DNA from: Noviherbaspirillum massiliense JC206
GTDB lineage: Bacteria > Pseudomonadota > Gammaproteobacteria > Burkholderiales > Burkholderiaceae_D
Direction: 5' to 3'
Length of the DNA: 64,000 nt
Assembly: GCF_000312045.1 (NCBI RefSeq)
Contig: NZ_HE978634.1
Location: 1,100,842-1,164,841 of the forward strand
Shown here piece after piece: positions 19,346-28,936 of the stretch (position 1 is its first letter; each line of letters opens with the position of its first letter). Under the pieces are notes generated by a model that saw only the letters and a program-made list of their open reading frames with translations, searched no databases and had not been told where the DNA came from. The translations under genes were made by a program, and so were the position numbers.

Positions 19346-22300
19346 ATGTCTGCACCTCACTCCCCTGAAAAATTGCCGCCGAAGCAGCGCCATCCCCAGC
19401 CGAGAACCGCCGCGCCCGCCGAACGCAATCCGCTGCCGCCGATCAGCTTTCCGGCAGAGTTGCCGGTCTCCGCAAGGCGTGAGGAAATCGCCGCCGCGCT
19501 GAATGCTAATCAGGTGATCATCGTCTCGGGCGAGACCGGTTCGGGCAAGACGACCCAGCTGCCCAAGATCTGCCTCGCGGTCGGACGCGGACAGGCCGGC
19601 CTGATCGGCCATACCCAGCCGCGCCGCATCGCCGCATCGTCCACCGCCAAGCGCATCGCACAGGAAATCGGCTCGCCGCTCGGGGAACACGTCGGCTTCA
19701 AGGTGCGCTTTACCGATACCCTGTCGAAAGGCGCCTCGGTCAAGCTCATGACCGATGGCATCCTGCTGGCGGAGACGCAGACCGACCCGCTGCTCAAGCA
19801 GTACGACACCATCATCATTGACGAGGCACACGAGCGCAGCCTGAACATCGATTTCCTGCTCGGCTATCTGAAGCAGTTGCTGCCGAAGCGGCCCGACCTG
19901 AAAATCATCATCACTTCGGCCACCATCGATGCCGACCGCTTTGCGCGGCATTTCGGCACGCCGGAAAAACCTGCGCCGGTGATCGAGGTCTCCGGCCGAC
20001 TGTATCCGGTCGAGGTGCGCTACCGGCCGGTGGAAACGGAAGAAAGAAACGAGGGAAAGCCGTCCGCTGCCCAGGCACAGAAGGAACAGCGCGACCTGAT
20101 GGATGCCGTCGTCGATGCAGTCGATGAACTGGCGCGCATCGGCCCCGGAGATGTCCTCGTCTTCCTGCCGGGCGAGCGCGAAATCCGTGATGCCGCCGAA
20201 GCGCTGCGCAAGCACCATCCGCCGCATGTCGAAATCCTGCCCCTGTTCGCCCGCCTGTCGGCGCAGGAGCAGGAGCGGGTGTTCAAGACTTCGAATGCGC
20301 GCCGCATCGTGCTCGCCACCAACGTGGCCGAGACTTCGCTGACCGTGCCGGGCATCCGCTACGTGGTCGACACCGGGCTGGCGCGCGTCAAGCGCTACAG
20401 CTACCGCAACAAGGTGGAACAGCTGCAGATAGAGCCGATCGCGCAATCCGCGGCCAACCAGCGTGCCGGCCGTTGCGGCCGCGTCGCGGCGGGCGTCTGC
20501 ATCCGGCTGTATGACGAGCAGGATTACCTGCAGCGGCCGAAATTCACGGATCCGGAAATCCTGCGTTCCTCGCTTGCCTCCGTCATCCTGCGCATGAAGT
20601 CCCTGCGCCTGGCCGATGTCGAAACCTTTCCCTTCATCGAGCCGCCGAGCGGCCGCGCGATTGCCGATGGCTACCAGCTGCTGCAGGAACTCGGTGCCGT
20701 TGACGACGATAACCGTTTGACGGCAATCGGCAGGCAGCTCGGCAAGCTGCCTCTCGACCCGCGCGTGGGCCGCATGATTCTGGCGGCGCGCGACAATGCC
20801 TGCCTGACCGAGGTCCTGATCATCGCTTCCGCCTTGTCGGTGCAGGACCCGCGCGACCGGCCGCTGGATGCGCAGAACGCTGCCGACAATGCGCACCGGA
20901 AGTTCGCGGACGAGAAATCGGAATTCCTCTCTTACCTGAAGATCTGGAAATGGTTCGAGGAAGCGATCGAGCACAAGAAATCGAACCGGCAGCTGGCGGA
21001 CAACTGCCGCGCCAATTTCCTGTCGCAGCTGCGCCTGCGCGAATGGCGTGACGTGCATTCGCAGCTCCTGACCCTGGTGCGCGAACAGGGCTGGCGCCTG
21101 AATGAAGCGCCGGCCACCTATGAGCAATTGCATTGCGCGCTGCTCACCGGGCTGCTCGGCAATGTCGGCTTCAAGTCGGAGGACGACGGCATCTACCTCG
21201 GCGCGCGCGGGATCAAGTTCCATATCTGGCCCGGCTCCAGCCTGGCAAAGAAGGCGGGACGCTGGATCATGGCGGCGGAACTGGTCGAAACCACGCGCCT
21301 GTTTGCCCGCTGTGTCGCGCAGATCCAGCCGGAATGGCTGGAGCGCGTCGGCGGGCATCTGCTGAAGAAATCCTGGGGCGAGCCGCGCTGGGAAAAGCGG
21401 GCGGGACAGGTGGTCGCCTCCGAGCGCGCGACGCTGTACGGCCTGGTGGTGTACAGCCAGCGCCGGATCAACTATGCGCCGATCAATCCCGAGGAAGCAC
21501 GCGATATTTTCATTCGCGAAGCGCTGGTGGAGGGAGAATTCGATACCCGGGCGCCTTTCCTTGCGCACAACCAGAAGCTGATCCGCGAAATCGAAAACCT
21601 GGAGCACAAGTCGCGCCGGCTCGACGTGCTGGTGGATGAAGAACTGATCGCCGCCTTTTACGACAAGCTGATCCCGGCGCAGGTGCATGACGCCGCCAGC
21701 TTCGACAAATGGCACAGGGAAGCGACTGCGAAGAATCCGAAGCTCCTGTACCTGAACCGCGACGACCTGATGCGGCACGAGGCGGCAGGTATCACTACCG
21801 ACCTGTTCCCGAAGACGATGACGGTGGCCGGCGTGCCGATGGCCTTGACCTATCATTTCGAGCCCGGCAGTCCGCGCGACGGCGTGACGCTGACGGTGCC
21901 GCTGTATGCGCTGAACCAGGTGTCGGCCGAGCGCAGCGAATGGCTGGTGCCCGGCATGCTGAAGGAAAAGGTGCACCTGCTGCTGAAATCGCTGCCGCAG
22001 AAGCTGCGCCGTCATTGCGTGCCGCTGCCCGAGTATGCCGCCGGCTTTGCCGAGCGGGCGGAGTTCGGCCGGGGCAATCTGATCGATGCGCTGATCGCCG
22101 ATGTCCGCGAGCAGAAGACCATCGCGGTCAAGACCACCGACTTCAAGCTCGAGACCCTGCCCGCGCATCACTTCATGAATTTCAAGATCATAGACGAGCA
22201 TGGCCGTCAGCTTGAGATGGGGCGCAACCTGGCTGCATTGCAGTCGGAATTCGGGGGCAAGGCGCGCGAAAGCTTCCAGCGTCTTGCCGAGACGGCGGTC

Positions 22301-23239
22301 GTCGCGCCAGCCGAAGCTGCTGCCGCTGAAACCAGGCAGCCGCAGGCGGGCGGAACGGTGGCGCCGCAGCAGGCTACGCTTGCCGAACACCAGAACCTCA
22401 CCACCTGGTCCTTCGGCGAGCTGCCGGAACTGCTCGAAATCCAGAAGGGCAAGCAGACGCTGATCGGCTTTCCGGCACTGGTGGACAAGGGCGCGCACTG
22501 CGACATCGAAGTGTTCGACGATCCGGCCGAAGCGGCACGTGTCCATCATGCAGGATTGCGCCGCCTGTTCGCGCTGCAGCTGAAGGAACAGCTGAAATTC
22601 CTGGAGAAGAACATTCCCGGCCTGCAGCAGATGGGCATGCAATTCATGACGCTCGGCACGCAGGAAGAGCTGCGCGACCAGATCATCCAGGCCGGCCTGG
22701 AGCGCGCCGCCTTGCAGGAGCCTTTGCCGAAGAACGCGGAAGAATTCAACAAGCGCAAGGATGAAGCCAAGTCGCGCCTCGGCCTGCTGGTCAATGAAAT
22801 CGCCCGGCTCGCGGCACAGGTCCTGGCCGAATACTATTCGCTGCCGAAGAAGCTGCAGGGCCTGAAGGCGCATGCGCAAAGCGTGGGCGACATCCAGTCC
22901 CAGCTGCAGGCGCTGGTCACGAAACGCTTCATTGCCGACAACGACTATGCGCAGCTGGCGCATTTCCCGCGCTATCTCAAGGCGATCCATGTACGCCTCG
23001 ACAAGCTGCGTGCCGACCCTGCCCGGGATGCGCGCCTGATGGCGGAATGGACGCAGGCAGGCATGCCCTGGCAGCGCGCCCAGCGCGAGCGGCAGGGCAG
23101 GGGCAACGACCCGAAAATGACCGAATTCCGCTGGCTGCTGGAAGAGCTGCGTGTGTCCCTGTTCGCGCAGGAGTTGCGCACGCCGATGCCGGTGTCGACT
23201 AAGCGCCTGCAAAAGGTCTGGGAATCGATGCAGCGCTAA
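19346..23239 (+). CDS. hrpA: ATP-dependent RNA helicase HrpA
   Basis: 1297 residues from ATG 19346, the usual length of HrpA (about 1300). DEAH-box helicase: Walker A GETGSGKT at 62-69, DEAH at 159-162, SAT motif ITSATIDADRFARHFG, QRAGRCGRV motif VI, then HA2/OB-fold and the long C-terminal DUF3418 region. HrpA acts in ribosome rescue of collided ribosomes and mRNA processing in E. coli. A long reading continues upstream to 19094, but it overlaps argA and is composition noise. The gene has strong GC3 bias over its whole length and no frameshift. Confidence 0.95.
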   Translation: MSAPHSPEKLPPKQRHPQPRTAAPAERNPLPPISFPAELPVSARREEIAAALNANQVIIVSGETGSGKTTQLPKICLAVGRGQAGLIGHTQPRRIAASSTAKRIAQEIGSPLGEHVGFKVRFTDTLSKGASVKLMTDGILLAETQTDPLLKQYDTIIIDEAHERSLNIDFLLGYLKQLLPKRPDLKIIITSATIDADRFARHFGTPEKPAPVIEVSGRLYPVEVRYRPVETEERNEGKPSAAQAQKEQRDLMDAVVDAVDELARIGPGDVLVFLPGEREIRDAAEALRKHHPPHVEILPLFARLSAQEQERVFKTSNARRIVLATNVAETSLTVPGIRYVVDTGLARVKRYSYRNKVEQLQIEPIAQSAANQRAGRCGRVAAGVCIRLYDEQDYLQRPKFTDPEILRSSLASVILRMKSLRLADVETFPFIEPPSGRAIADGYQLLQELGAVDDDNRLTAIGRQLGKLPLDPRVGRMILAARDNACLTEVLIIASALSVQDPRDRPLDAQNAADNAHRKFADEKSEFLSYLKIWKWFEEAIEHKKSNRQLADNCRANFLSQLRLREWRDVHSQLLTLVREQGWRLNEAPATYEQLHCALLTGLLGNVGFKSEDDGIYLGARGIKFHIWPGSSLAKKAGRWIMAAELVETTRLFARCVAQIQPEWLERVGGHLLKKSWGEPRWEKRAGQVVASERATLYGLVVYSQRRINYAPINPEEARDIFIREALVEGEFDTRAPFLAHNQKLIREIENLEHKSRRLDVLVDEELIAAFYDKLIPAQVHDAASFDKWHREATAKNPKLLYLNRDDLMRHEAAGITTDLFPKTMTVAGVPMALTYHFEPGSPRDGVTLTVPLYALNQVSAERSEWLVPGMLKEKVHLLLKSLPQKLRRHCVPLPEYAAGFAERAEFGRGNLIDALIADVREQKTIAVKTTDFKLETLPAHHFMNFKIIDEHGRQLEMGRNLAALQSEFGGKARESFQRLAETAVVAPAEAAAAETRQPQAGGTVAPQQATLAEHQNLTTWSFGELPELLEIQKGKQTLIGFPALVDKGAHCDIEVFDDPAEAARVHHAGLRRLFALQLKEQLKFLEKNIPGLQQMGMQFMTLGTQEELRDQIIQAGLERAALQEPLPKNAEEFNKRKDEAKSRLGLLVNEIARLAAQVLAEYYSLPKKLQGLKAHAQSVGDIQSQLQALVTKRFIADNDYAQLAHFPRYLKAIHVRLDKLRADPARDARLMAEWTQAGMPWQRAQRERQGRGNDPKMTEFRWLLEELRVSLFAQELRTPMPVSTKRLQKVWESMQR

Positions 23240-23463
23240 AGAGTGTTATGGACCAGGCAGGCGCGCGCGACTCCCCGTCTGGTTCACAACACTCTCCAGG
23301 TCCGAACTACTTCAAAAGCTCGGTTGACTTTCTTCAATCGGAATGCAGGCCTTCCCCGATATAGTGGTTCCAGTTCAAGGAATCCAGAGAGGGCAGGCGT
23401 GCAGGACTATCCGGCTGTTCAGATCACCAGGCAGGCAATCGGCCTTCATCCAGGGGCATCCGG

Positions 23464-24720
23464 ATGAAGCACGTCATCATCGGCTGCGGCCACGCCGGCG
23501 TGATCGCGGCGGAAACCATCCGCAAGCATGCAAGCCTGGACGACATCCTGATGATCGGGGAGGATGACGGGCCGCCGTATTCGCGCATGGCGCTGCCCCA
23601 TTTCCTGAGCGGCGCCATCCGCGAAGCGGATACCTGGCTGCGCAAGGAAGAAAAGCACTTTTCCGCGCAGCGCATCGAGCGCAGGCAAGGGCGCGTCATG
23701 CGCATCGACAGTGAATTCCGCATGCTGACTCTGGCCGATGGCTCGACCGTCGGCTTCGACCAGCTGCTGATTGCCACCGGCGCACGGCCCATGCTGCCGG
23801 TGATCCCGGGCATCCACAGCCCCGGCGTCCATCCCTGCTGGACGATCGAGGATGCGCGTCAGATCATGCAACTTGCCCGGCCCGGCGCGCGCGCAATCCT
23901 GATCGGCGCCGGCTTTGTCGGCAGCATCCTGATGGAATCCCTGGTCGCGCGTGGCGTGGCGCTGACCGTGGTCGAGAAAAAGGACCGCATGCTGCCCGGC
24001 ATGATGGGCAAGGCTGCCGGGAAAATGGTCCAGCAATGGTGCGAAAGAAAGAACATTCGTGTCTGCACTTCCGCTACGGTGAGCCGGATCATTCCGGCTG
24101 CGGAGCAGAAGGGCGATGCCGGCCAGGCGCCACTGCTTGCCAGGTTGTCGAACGGCATACAGCTGCCGGCCGACCTGATCGTCGTCGCCACCGGGTCCCG
24201 TCCCCATGTGCGATTCCTGCGCGAGAGCGGCATCAAGTGCCGTTATGGCGTGCTGGTGGATGCCTCGATGCAGACCAATGTTCCGGGCATCTATGCGGCG
24301 GGCGACTGCGCGGAGGCCTATGATGTGGCCAGCGGCCAGCATGTGATTTCGGCAGTGGCCCCGAACGCTGCCGACCAGGCATACTGCGCGGCGCTGAACA
24401 TGATCGGCAAGCGAGCCTTCCAGCGCAGCGTGCGCCGCATCGATGTGCTCGATACCCTGGGCCTGGTGTCGGCCTCGTTTGGCCAGTGGCGCGGTGTGCA
24501 TGGCGGGCAGTGGGTGGAGGTGGCCGACGAACGCAATTTTCGCTACCTGCGACTGGAATTCAGCCGGGATGTCCTGGTCGGCTCCAGTTTCATCGGGTTG
24601 TCCGAGCATGCGGGCATCCTGCGCGAGCTGATCCGGCGCCATGTCGGCCTCGGCGAATGGAAGGACCGGCTGCTGGCCAATCCGGCGCTGCTCAGGGAAG
24701 CCTACAGCGCCTGCGTCTAG
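23464..24720 (+). CDS. FAD-dependent pyridine nucleotide-disulphide oxidoreductase family protein
   Basis: 418 residues. The N-terminal dinucleotide motif HVIIGCGHAGVIAAETIRKH binds FAD. A second Rossmann motif (AILIGAGFVGSILMESLVARG) binds NAD(P)H, and TNVPGIYAAGDCAEA is the C-terminal FAD-binding ATG/GD motif. It belongs with NirB N-terminal, rubredoxin reductase and ferredoxin reductase-like enzymes. A C-terminal extension (about 330-418) resembles the small domain of NirB-type reductases. The electron acceptor is not identifiable, and no adjacent ferredoxin or nitrite reductase partner is seen. Confidence 0.85.
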   Translation: MKHVIIGCGHAGVIAAETIRKHASLDDILMIGEDDGPPYSRMALPHFLSGAIREADTWLRKEEKHFSAQRIERRQGRVMRIDSEFRMLTLADGSTVGFDQLLIATGARPMLPVIPGIHSPGVHPCWTIEDARQIMQLARPGARAILIGAGFVGSILMESLVARGVALTVVEKKDRMLPGMMGKAAGKMVQQWCERKNIRVCTSATVSRIIPAAEQKGDAGQAPLLARLSNGIQLPADLIVVATGSRPHVRFLRESGIKCRYGVLVDASMQTNVPGIYAAGDCAEAYDVASGQHVISAVAPNAADQAYCAALNMIGKRAFQRSVRRIDVLDTLGLVSASFGQWRGVHGGQWVEVADERNFRYLRLEFSRDVLVGSSFIGLSEHAGILRELIRRHVGLGEWKDRLLANPALLREAYSACV

Positions 24721-24741
24721 GTTTCGTTTTGTCACGGGGAA

Positions 24742-24793
24742 GTAGGGTGCGCCGCGCGCACCGCGCAATTTCGGTGCGCACGGCGCACCCTAC
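24742..24793. repeat. Dispersed palindromic repeat, copy 2
   Basis: GTAGGGTGCGCC (24742-24753) and GGCGCACCCTAC (24782-24793) are perfect 12-bp arms, with internal GGTGCGCAC and GTGCGCGGTGCGC-type subsequences. It is clearly related to copies at 7933 and 54202. It lies between the flavin oxidoreductase and dcd. Confidence 0.8.
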
Positions 24794-25017
24794 GTCCTTT
24801 CCCTTTCCGCTTATGGACTCTTCTCCAAGGTTCCGCTGCACGCCTGTACATCCTGACATTCCACGGCTGTCACAAAAACCGCTCCGCCCCCCAAATCTGC
24901 TGGCCGGCCCCGGGTTTTCGCGTAAAATTGCTGCCCATCAAATGCAGGACTAGACGACCGGCCCCGCAAGACCCGTCAACCTCCTTCAGCCCGATCGACT
25001 CCAACCCCGCGAAAACG

Positions 25018-25584
25018 ATGAGCATCAAATCCGACAAGTGGATCCGCCGCATGGCCGAGGAACACGGCATGATCGAACCCTTCGAGCCCGGCCAGGTCCG
25101 CCATGCCAACGGCCACAAGATCGTCAGCTACGGCACCTCGTCCTACGGCTACGATATCCGCTGCGCCGACGAATTCAAGATCTTCACCAACATCAACAGC
25201 ACCATCGTCGACCCGAAGAATTTCGATGAAAAATCCTTTGTCGACTTCAAGGGCGATGTCTGCATCATCCCGCCGAATTCCTTCGCACTGGCGCGCACCA
25301 TGGAATATTTCCGGATCCCGCGCACTGTGCTGACCATCTGCCTCGGCAAGTCGACGTACGCCCGCTGCGGCATCATCGTCAACGTCACACCCTTCGAGCC
25401 GGAATGGGAAGGTTACGTGACGCTGGAATTCTCCAATACCACGCCGCTGCCCGCGAAGATCTATGCCGGCGAAGGCTGCGCCCAGGTGCTGTTCTTCGAG
25501 AGCGATGAGGTCTGCGAGACGTCATACAAGGACCGCGGCGGCAAGTACCAGGGCCAGCGCGGCGTCACCCTGCCGAAGACCTGA
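25018..25584 (+). CDS. dcd: dCTP deaminase
   Basis: 188 residues from ATG 25018 ([24 protein letters not shown]), the usual length. It deaminates dCTP to dUTP, feeding dTMP synthesis through dUTPase and Thy[49 protein letters not shown] (catalytic glutamate) and the C-terminal [10 protein letters not shown] tail are conserved. The upstream reading from 24928 is not supported. A strong hairpin follows the gene. Confidence 0.97.
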   Translation: MSIKSDKWIRRMAEEHGMIEPFEPGQVRHANGHKIVSYGTSSYGYDIRCADEFKIFTNINSTIVDPKNFDEKSFVDFKGDVCIIPPNSFALARTMEYFRIPRTVLTICLGKSTYARCGIIVNVTPFEPEWEGYVTLEFSNTTPLPAKIYAGEGCAQVLFFESDEVCETSYKDRGGKYQGQRGVTLPKT

Positions 25585-25613
25585 CAGTCTGAAAGCAATT
25601 GCGCTACATTGAG

Positions 25614-25652
25614 AGAGCCGATTTCCGCTAAGCGGGAATCGGCTCTGTCTTT
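25614..25652 (+). terminator. Terminator after dcd
   Basis: AGAGCCGATTTCCGC (25614-25628) pairs with GCGGGAATCGGCTCT (25632-25646) through a single T-G wobble and a 3-nt loop, followed by GTCTTTAT. A strong Rho-independent-type hairpin with a short T tract, 30 bp after the dcd stop. Confidence 0.75.
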
Positions 25653-25700
25653 ATAAGGACAAGCAATGCAGCAGATCATTGCCGGCCGACACCAGCCTTC

Positions 25701-26087
25701 CTACCTGACTTCTGCACCTCTCTTCATCAACAGCTCGCGCAGTATCGAACGGTGGCAGCGCGCTTCGTCCACGCAATAACAACCGATCGAAAGACTGGTG
25801 TGATGTGACAGCGCAGCAAGCAGGTCGAGCTCATGGCTGGCTTCCGGCGACTTCATCTCCGCAAGGAAATGCCTTTTGAAGGTGCGCCACGATTTTTCAT
25901 CTTCCGCAACCTGGGCTTCCTTCAACAGCGCGTCCGAAGGCGACAGGTTGGGAAACCAGACATCATAGAAATTCCGCGTTGCGTATTCATCCTTGCGCAC
26001 GCCGCGCGGCGGACGCCGCACAGTCCCGACGCGCAATCCTTCGCCTTCTTCCCTCGGGCTTCCCAGCCTGACGATTCTGATAGCCAT
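25701..26087 (-). CDS. DUF488 family protein
   Basis: 128 residues with GGAGGA upstream of ATG 26087. MAIRIVRLGSPREEGEGLRVGTVRRPPRGVRK, FYDVWFPNLSPS and LLAALSHHTSLSIGCYCVDEARCHRSILRELL match DUF488, where a conserved cysteine/histidine pair (here CYCVDEARCHRS) marks a possible nucleotide or metal-related site. The biochemical role is unknown. It is convergent with dcd across the terminator at 25614. Confidence 0.85.
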   Translation of the reverse strand: MAIRIVRLGSPREEGEGLRVGTVRRPPRGVRKDEYATRNFYDVWFPNLSPSDALLKEAQVAEDEKSWRTFKRHFLAEMKSPEASHELDLLAALSHHTSLSIGCYCVDEARCHRSILRELLMKRGAEVR

Positions 26088-26304
26088 CGCTTTCCTCCGC
26101 TAAAAAATCCTGGCACCTGTCCATGAAAAGATCATGCAAGCATTTTATGCGTGAAGGCAGATTTCGCGTCTGTGCCAGGCGACAGCCGGTCACCGGAAAG
26201 TTGAGCGGCTGCAGCCAACCCGGTCAATCCGCCTTCGGCCATGGGCCCATGTTTAAAGTATCCTTGCTGCTCAGCCTTCATTCTCATCGATTCGCGATCT
26301 CACC

Positions 26305-27069
26305 ATGATGTCCACCTTGCCGCTGGCGCCGCACCTGATCCTCTTCATCGCCGGCGCCGGATTCTTCGCCGGCGCCCAGAATGCCCTCGCCGGGGGAGGA
26401 TCCTTCATCACCTTTCCGGCACTGATGCTGGCCGGCCTGAACCCGCTGGCTGCCAACATGACATCGACGATCGCCCTGTTTCCCAGCCAGATCACTTCCT
26501 CGCTCACGACCCGCAGGCTGGTGGAAGATGTGGGACGTCTCAGTTTCGGCAAGATGTTTGCCATCAGCATAGGCGGCGGCATCCTCGGAGCAATCCTTCT
26601 GCTGATTACCCCGGCCAGCTTCTTTGCCAAGCTGGTGCCTTGGCTCGTGCTGTTCGCCACCACCATGTTTGCCTGGGGCAGTTTCAGGAAGAAGCCGCTG
26701 CATGCAGGCAAAGGCTTGCCGGCTCCGGCCATCGCGGCAATGCAGTTCGCCATCTCGATCTACGGCGGTTATTTCGGTGGCGGCATCGGTTTTTTGATGC
26801 TGGCGGCGCTGACCCTGGCCGGGCAGCAGGTGCGCGCTGCCGCCGCGACCAAGAATGCGATGGCGATGGCCATGAATGCTTCCGCCGTTGCGATTTTCGC
26901 GTTCTCAAGTCAGGTGAGCTGGTTTGCCGCCCTGACGCTCGCCGTCGGCGGCATCGCGGGCGGCTATACCGGCGCCATGCTGATTCGCCGGCTGCCGGAA
27001 AAGCTGTTGCGCGGCTTCGTGGTGCTGGTCGGTGCAGTCCTGACCGTCTGGATGTTCATGCGCGCATGA
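26305..27069 (+). CDS. TauE/SafE family membrane transporter
   Basis: 254 residues with about eight hydrophobic segments. The twin repeats GAGFFAGAQNALAGGGSFITFPALMLAGLNPLAANMTSTIALFP and YGGYFGGGIGFLMLAALTLAGQQVRAAAATKNAMAMAMN are characteristic of the TauE/SafE (putative sulfite exporter) family. Substrates include sulfite, sulfoacetate and organic acids in relatives; none can be chosen here. Start ATG 26305 is followed by a second ATG (26308). No partner genes are adjacent. Confidence 0.9.
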   Translation: MMSTLPLAPHLILFIAGAGFFAGAQNALAGGGSFITFPALMLAGLNPLAANMTSTIALFPSQITSSLTTRRLVEDVGRLSFGKMFAISIGGGILGAILLLITPASFFAKLVPWLVLFATTMFAWGSFRKKPLHAGKGLPAPAIAAMQFAISIYGGYFGGGIGFLMLAALTLAGQQVRAAAATKNAMAMAMNASAVAIFAFSSQVSWFAALTLAVGGIAGGYTGAMLIRRLPEKLLRGFVVLVGAVLTVWMFMRA

Positions 27070-27112
27070 TTACCGGGTTCAGCATCAGGTGCGAAAGCAG
27101 CCTTCGCCGCAT

Positions 27113-27460
27113 TTACATTGAGCGCCCGTCGAAATGCTGGACCGGAACCGAGCCGAGGTCGATGCCTTCGAGGCAGCGGATATTGACGGCCGCCATGCGA
27201 TTCCCTTTCGGATCAGTGCCTTCGCCAAAGGGATGGATGCCGCAGGTCTTGCAGAAGCGGTGCTTGATGAGGTGCTTGTTGAAAGTATAGGTGCCGAGGT
27301 CTTCTTCCGGCGTCAGGAGTTGCATTGCATCGCGCGGGACGAACCACATGAGGGCACCCTTGCGGGAACAGATCGAGCAATTGCATTCCATCGCTCCATT
27401 CAGTTCTCCCTCGACCTGGAATGCGACCTTGCCGCAATGGCAGCTGCCTTTGTACATCAT
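27113..27460 (-). CDS. GFA-family zinc-binding protein
   Basis: 115 residues. The cysteine pattern C7, C9, C26, C28, C31, C70 and C73 (SCHCGKVAFQVEGEL, CNCSICSRKGALMWF, RFCKTCGIHPF) is the glutathione-dependent formaldehyde-activating enzyme / CENP-V fold. Most bacterial members have unknown function. It is convergent with the TauE gene, 43 bp apart. ATG 27457 is an alternative start one codon in. Confidence 0.9.
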   Translation of the reverse strand: MMYKGSCHCGKVAFQVEGELNGAMECNCSICSRKGALMWFVPRDAMQLLTPEEDLGTYTFNKHLIKHRFCKTCGIHPFGEGTDPKGNRMAAVNIRCLEGIDLGSVPVQHFDGRSM

Positions 27461-27558
27461 GGGTGGTCTCCTTGGAATAAAATTATTTGCGGCCTTGGTC
27501 TAGCACTGAGCTAACTGGCATGCATTCGGCTTGCCTGACGTCCATGTTGAGCGAAAAG

Positions 27559-27939
27559 TTAAGTTCCAATGACAGCCTCAATCACACGACGCTTTTCTAC
27601 AAGCCATGTCAAACGAGGCCCATCACTAAAAAAGATCTCTTCTCCATACAACGGTTTGGAGCCATATCCCCGATAAGTGAACTCAGCAAAGTTCTTGTTG
27701 AAGCTTTCTTCATCAATGCATTTCTGCATGTACTTCGCACAATCATTTTCGTGCTCGCCAAAAACCTTACTCAGCTTGGCTATGGTAGACGCTCTGTGGT
27801 CGTCACCAAAATAAGCATATCCTTCTCGGGCAATCTCTAATAATTCACGCCAATTGGGGTAGGTGTTCCAAAGTAATTGTGCCCATCCGCCATTTGTGAT
27901 TTCTTCTTCAACGCTATCAAAAGCGACTATATATCGCAC
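27559..27939 (-). CDS. DUF4375/DMP19-like protein, possibly the 3' part of a frameshifted gene
   Basis: 126 residues from a GTG at 27939 (VRYIVAFDSVEEEITNGGWAQLLWN). The ENTNGG-like EITNGGWAQLLWNTYP motif is the hallmark of the DUF4375/DMP19 group, small alpha-helical proteins often found as immunity-like or orphan accessory genes. Codon use is AT-rich compared with neighbours, which suggests acquisition. A 41-codon ORF (27927-28052) overlaps in the -1 frame and supplies a plausible N-terminus, so the real gene may be one frameshifted unit. No toxin partner is visible. Confidence 0.6.
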   Translation of the reverse strand: MRYIVAFDSVEEEITNGGWAQLLWNTYPNWRELLEIAREGYAYFGDDHRASTIAKLSKVFGEHENDCAKYMQKCIDEESFNKNFAEFTYRGYGSKPLYGEEIFFSDGPRLTWLVEKRRVIEAVIGT

Positions 27940-28052
27940 AGTACTGGCACATCACGAAAACAATGAAAGCCTTCTTCATCCCACTGTGGACCTTCCGGGT
28001 GCTTGACTCCATACCATTGGTATATTCGTTCCAGTATGTCTTCACCAGCCAT
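27927..28052 (-). pseudogene. Possible N-terminal piece of the DUF4375-like gene in another frame
   Basis: The reverse strand from ATG 28052 encodes 41 residues beginning MAGEDILERIYQWYGVKHPE, ending in RDVPVLCDI at a TAG. The downstream GTG (27939) starts inside its CTG codon in the -1 frame. Hydrophilic, protein-like composition and an immediate overlap suggest one ancestral gene split by a single-base change. A translationally coupled pair is the alternative. Confidence 0.4.
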
Positions 28053-28337
28053 TTTTATTTATCCTCTCTCGGAGCTTAATTTCTAATTAGCTGGAAAAAT
28101 TTTTAAATAACTTGCCTGATCCGCCGTATAACCAAGCTATCCGTTTCCCCTTGGCTTCTCTCCAACCAGAGCCAAGTCATTGATTTCAGAGGATGCCAGC
28201 TGCCGATTGTATAAAAATAATCACAATAACAGGCCGTGAAAATACATCCGCATTCAGGTCACCTTGGTTTGGCACTACACGAGGAGGATTAGAGCAACTG
28301 CGTTGACACTGCCGCTCCCCCGTAGCTCACAAACAAA
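28053..28337. other. AT-rich intergenic region without recognised gene
   Basis: About 285 bp upstream of the DUF4375-like gene, with GC clearly below that of the window. No convincing ORF, RNA gene or terminator was seen. Together with 28338-28744 it makes a 690-bp stretch lacking an intact gene. Confidence 0.5.
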
Positions 28338-28473
28338 CAGGACTCCCCCAGTCCCCGTCCATCACAAACCGCTTCTCGCGTATCGCTTGCTTCAGGCAAT
28401 CCACAAAATACTCGCGCCTGCTTCGCATCCTTTGTCGTGAAATCATGCACACCGGCATCGAATCCCTTTCCTT
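28338..28473 (-). pseudogene. Decayed copy of the 3' end of the Orn/Lys/Arg decarboxylase gene
   Basis: The stretch aligns in the same orientation with 29545-29680, covering the last about 30 codons, the stop region and the terminator of the decarboxylase gene. Shared blocks include AAACCGCTTCTCG (28366-28378 and 29578-29590), GCAATCCAC and CTCGCGCCTG/CCCGCGCCTG. Translation gives GFDAGVHDFTTKDAK against GFETDVHGLVTQDAN, then a 2-bp deletion shifts the frame before YFVDCLK (native YFVDCVK). The native stop TAA is CAA in the copy. The terminator hairpin is present but eroded. Confidence 0.75.
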
Positions 28474-28744
28474 GCGCATCTATAAGCGCAGCGGTGAATA
28501 TGCGATGAAGGCGTTTCACTTTACTCCCAAAGGCGCTGGCCACAGGCACCTGTGGCTGGGACAAGCCACGACAGCAGCAAAACCAGAAAATCCGCAGCCA
28601 CATTCGCTCATGTGACCAAGCAACTCCGGCTATTCCCATCGTCAAGGACGATCCGGAACTAACACACAGCGGCCGCACCAAACCCAATCCGGTGTACAGA
28701 TGCATCGGGAGCCAGTCGGCCAGTATTTACGCAAGGAGTCCATC

Positions 28745-28936
28745 ATGAGTGGGAAACGAAAGGCACAGGCTCAGGCAGACAGCATGCAGCATCCGGGCAT
28801 GCAAGCTGCGCCGGACAGCCGGGAAACCTGGGAAGGCGGAGGGCGCGAGCCGGTCCATCCGGACGACATCGGCGACGACGGTGAGTATCTCGGCCAGCAC
28901 AAGGCACATCAGCGGCTGCGTTCCGATGACAATTGA
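28745..28936 (+). CDS. Small hydrophilic protein, unknown function
   Basis: 63 residues, MSGKRKAQAQADSMQHPG start, with AAGGAG 7 nt before ATG 28745. The protein is rich in Gln, His, Asp and Gly and has no hydrophobic segment. The middle REPVHPDDIGDDGEYLGQHKAHQRLR is patterned enough to look selected. I do not recognise a family. It resembles the small disordered stress proteins common in soil betaproteobacteria, but that is a guess. Confidence 0.55.
   Translation: MSGKRKAQAQADSMQHPGMQAAPDSRETWEGGGREPVHPDDIGDDGEYLGQHKAHQRLRSDDN

Noticed and set aside
18848-23212. A 1454-codon open frame on the reverse strand opposite hrpA
   Set aside because: It is antisense to the well-supported hrpA and argA, with an Arg/Gln/Leu-rich composition typical of high-GC shadow frames and no family match.
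24742-24793. The palindrome as a gene terminator only
   Set aside because: It lacks a T-run and recurs at other loci, so it is listed as a dispersed repeat.
28289-28705. A 138-codon reverse ORF as a real gene
   Set aside because: Part of it is the frameshifted decayed copy of the decarboxylase 3' end, and the rest has no protein-like features.
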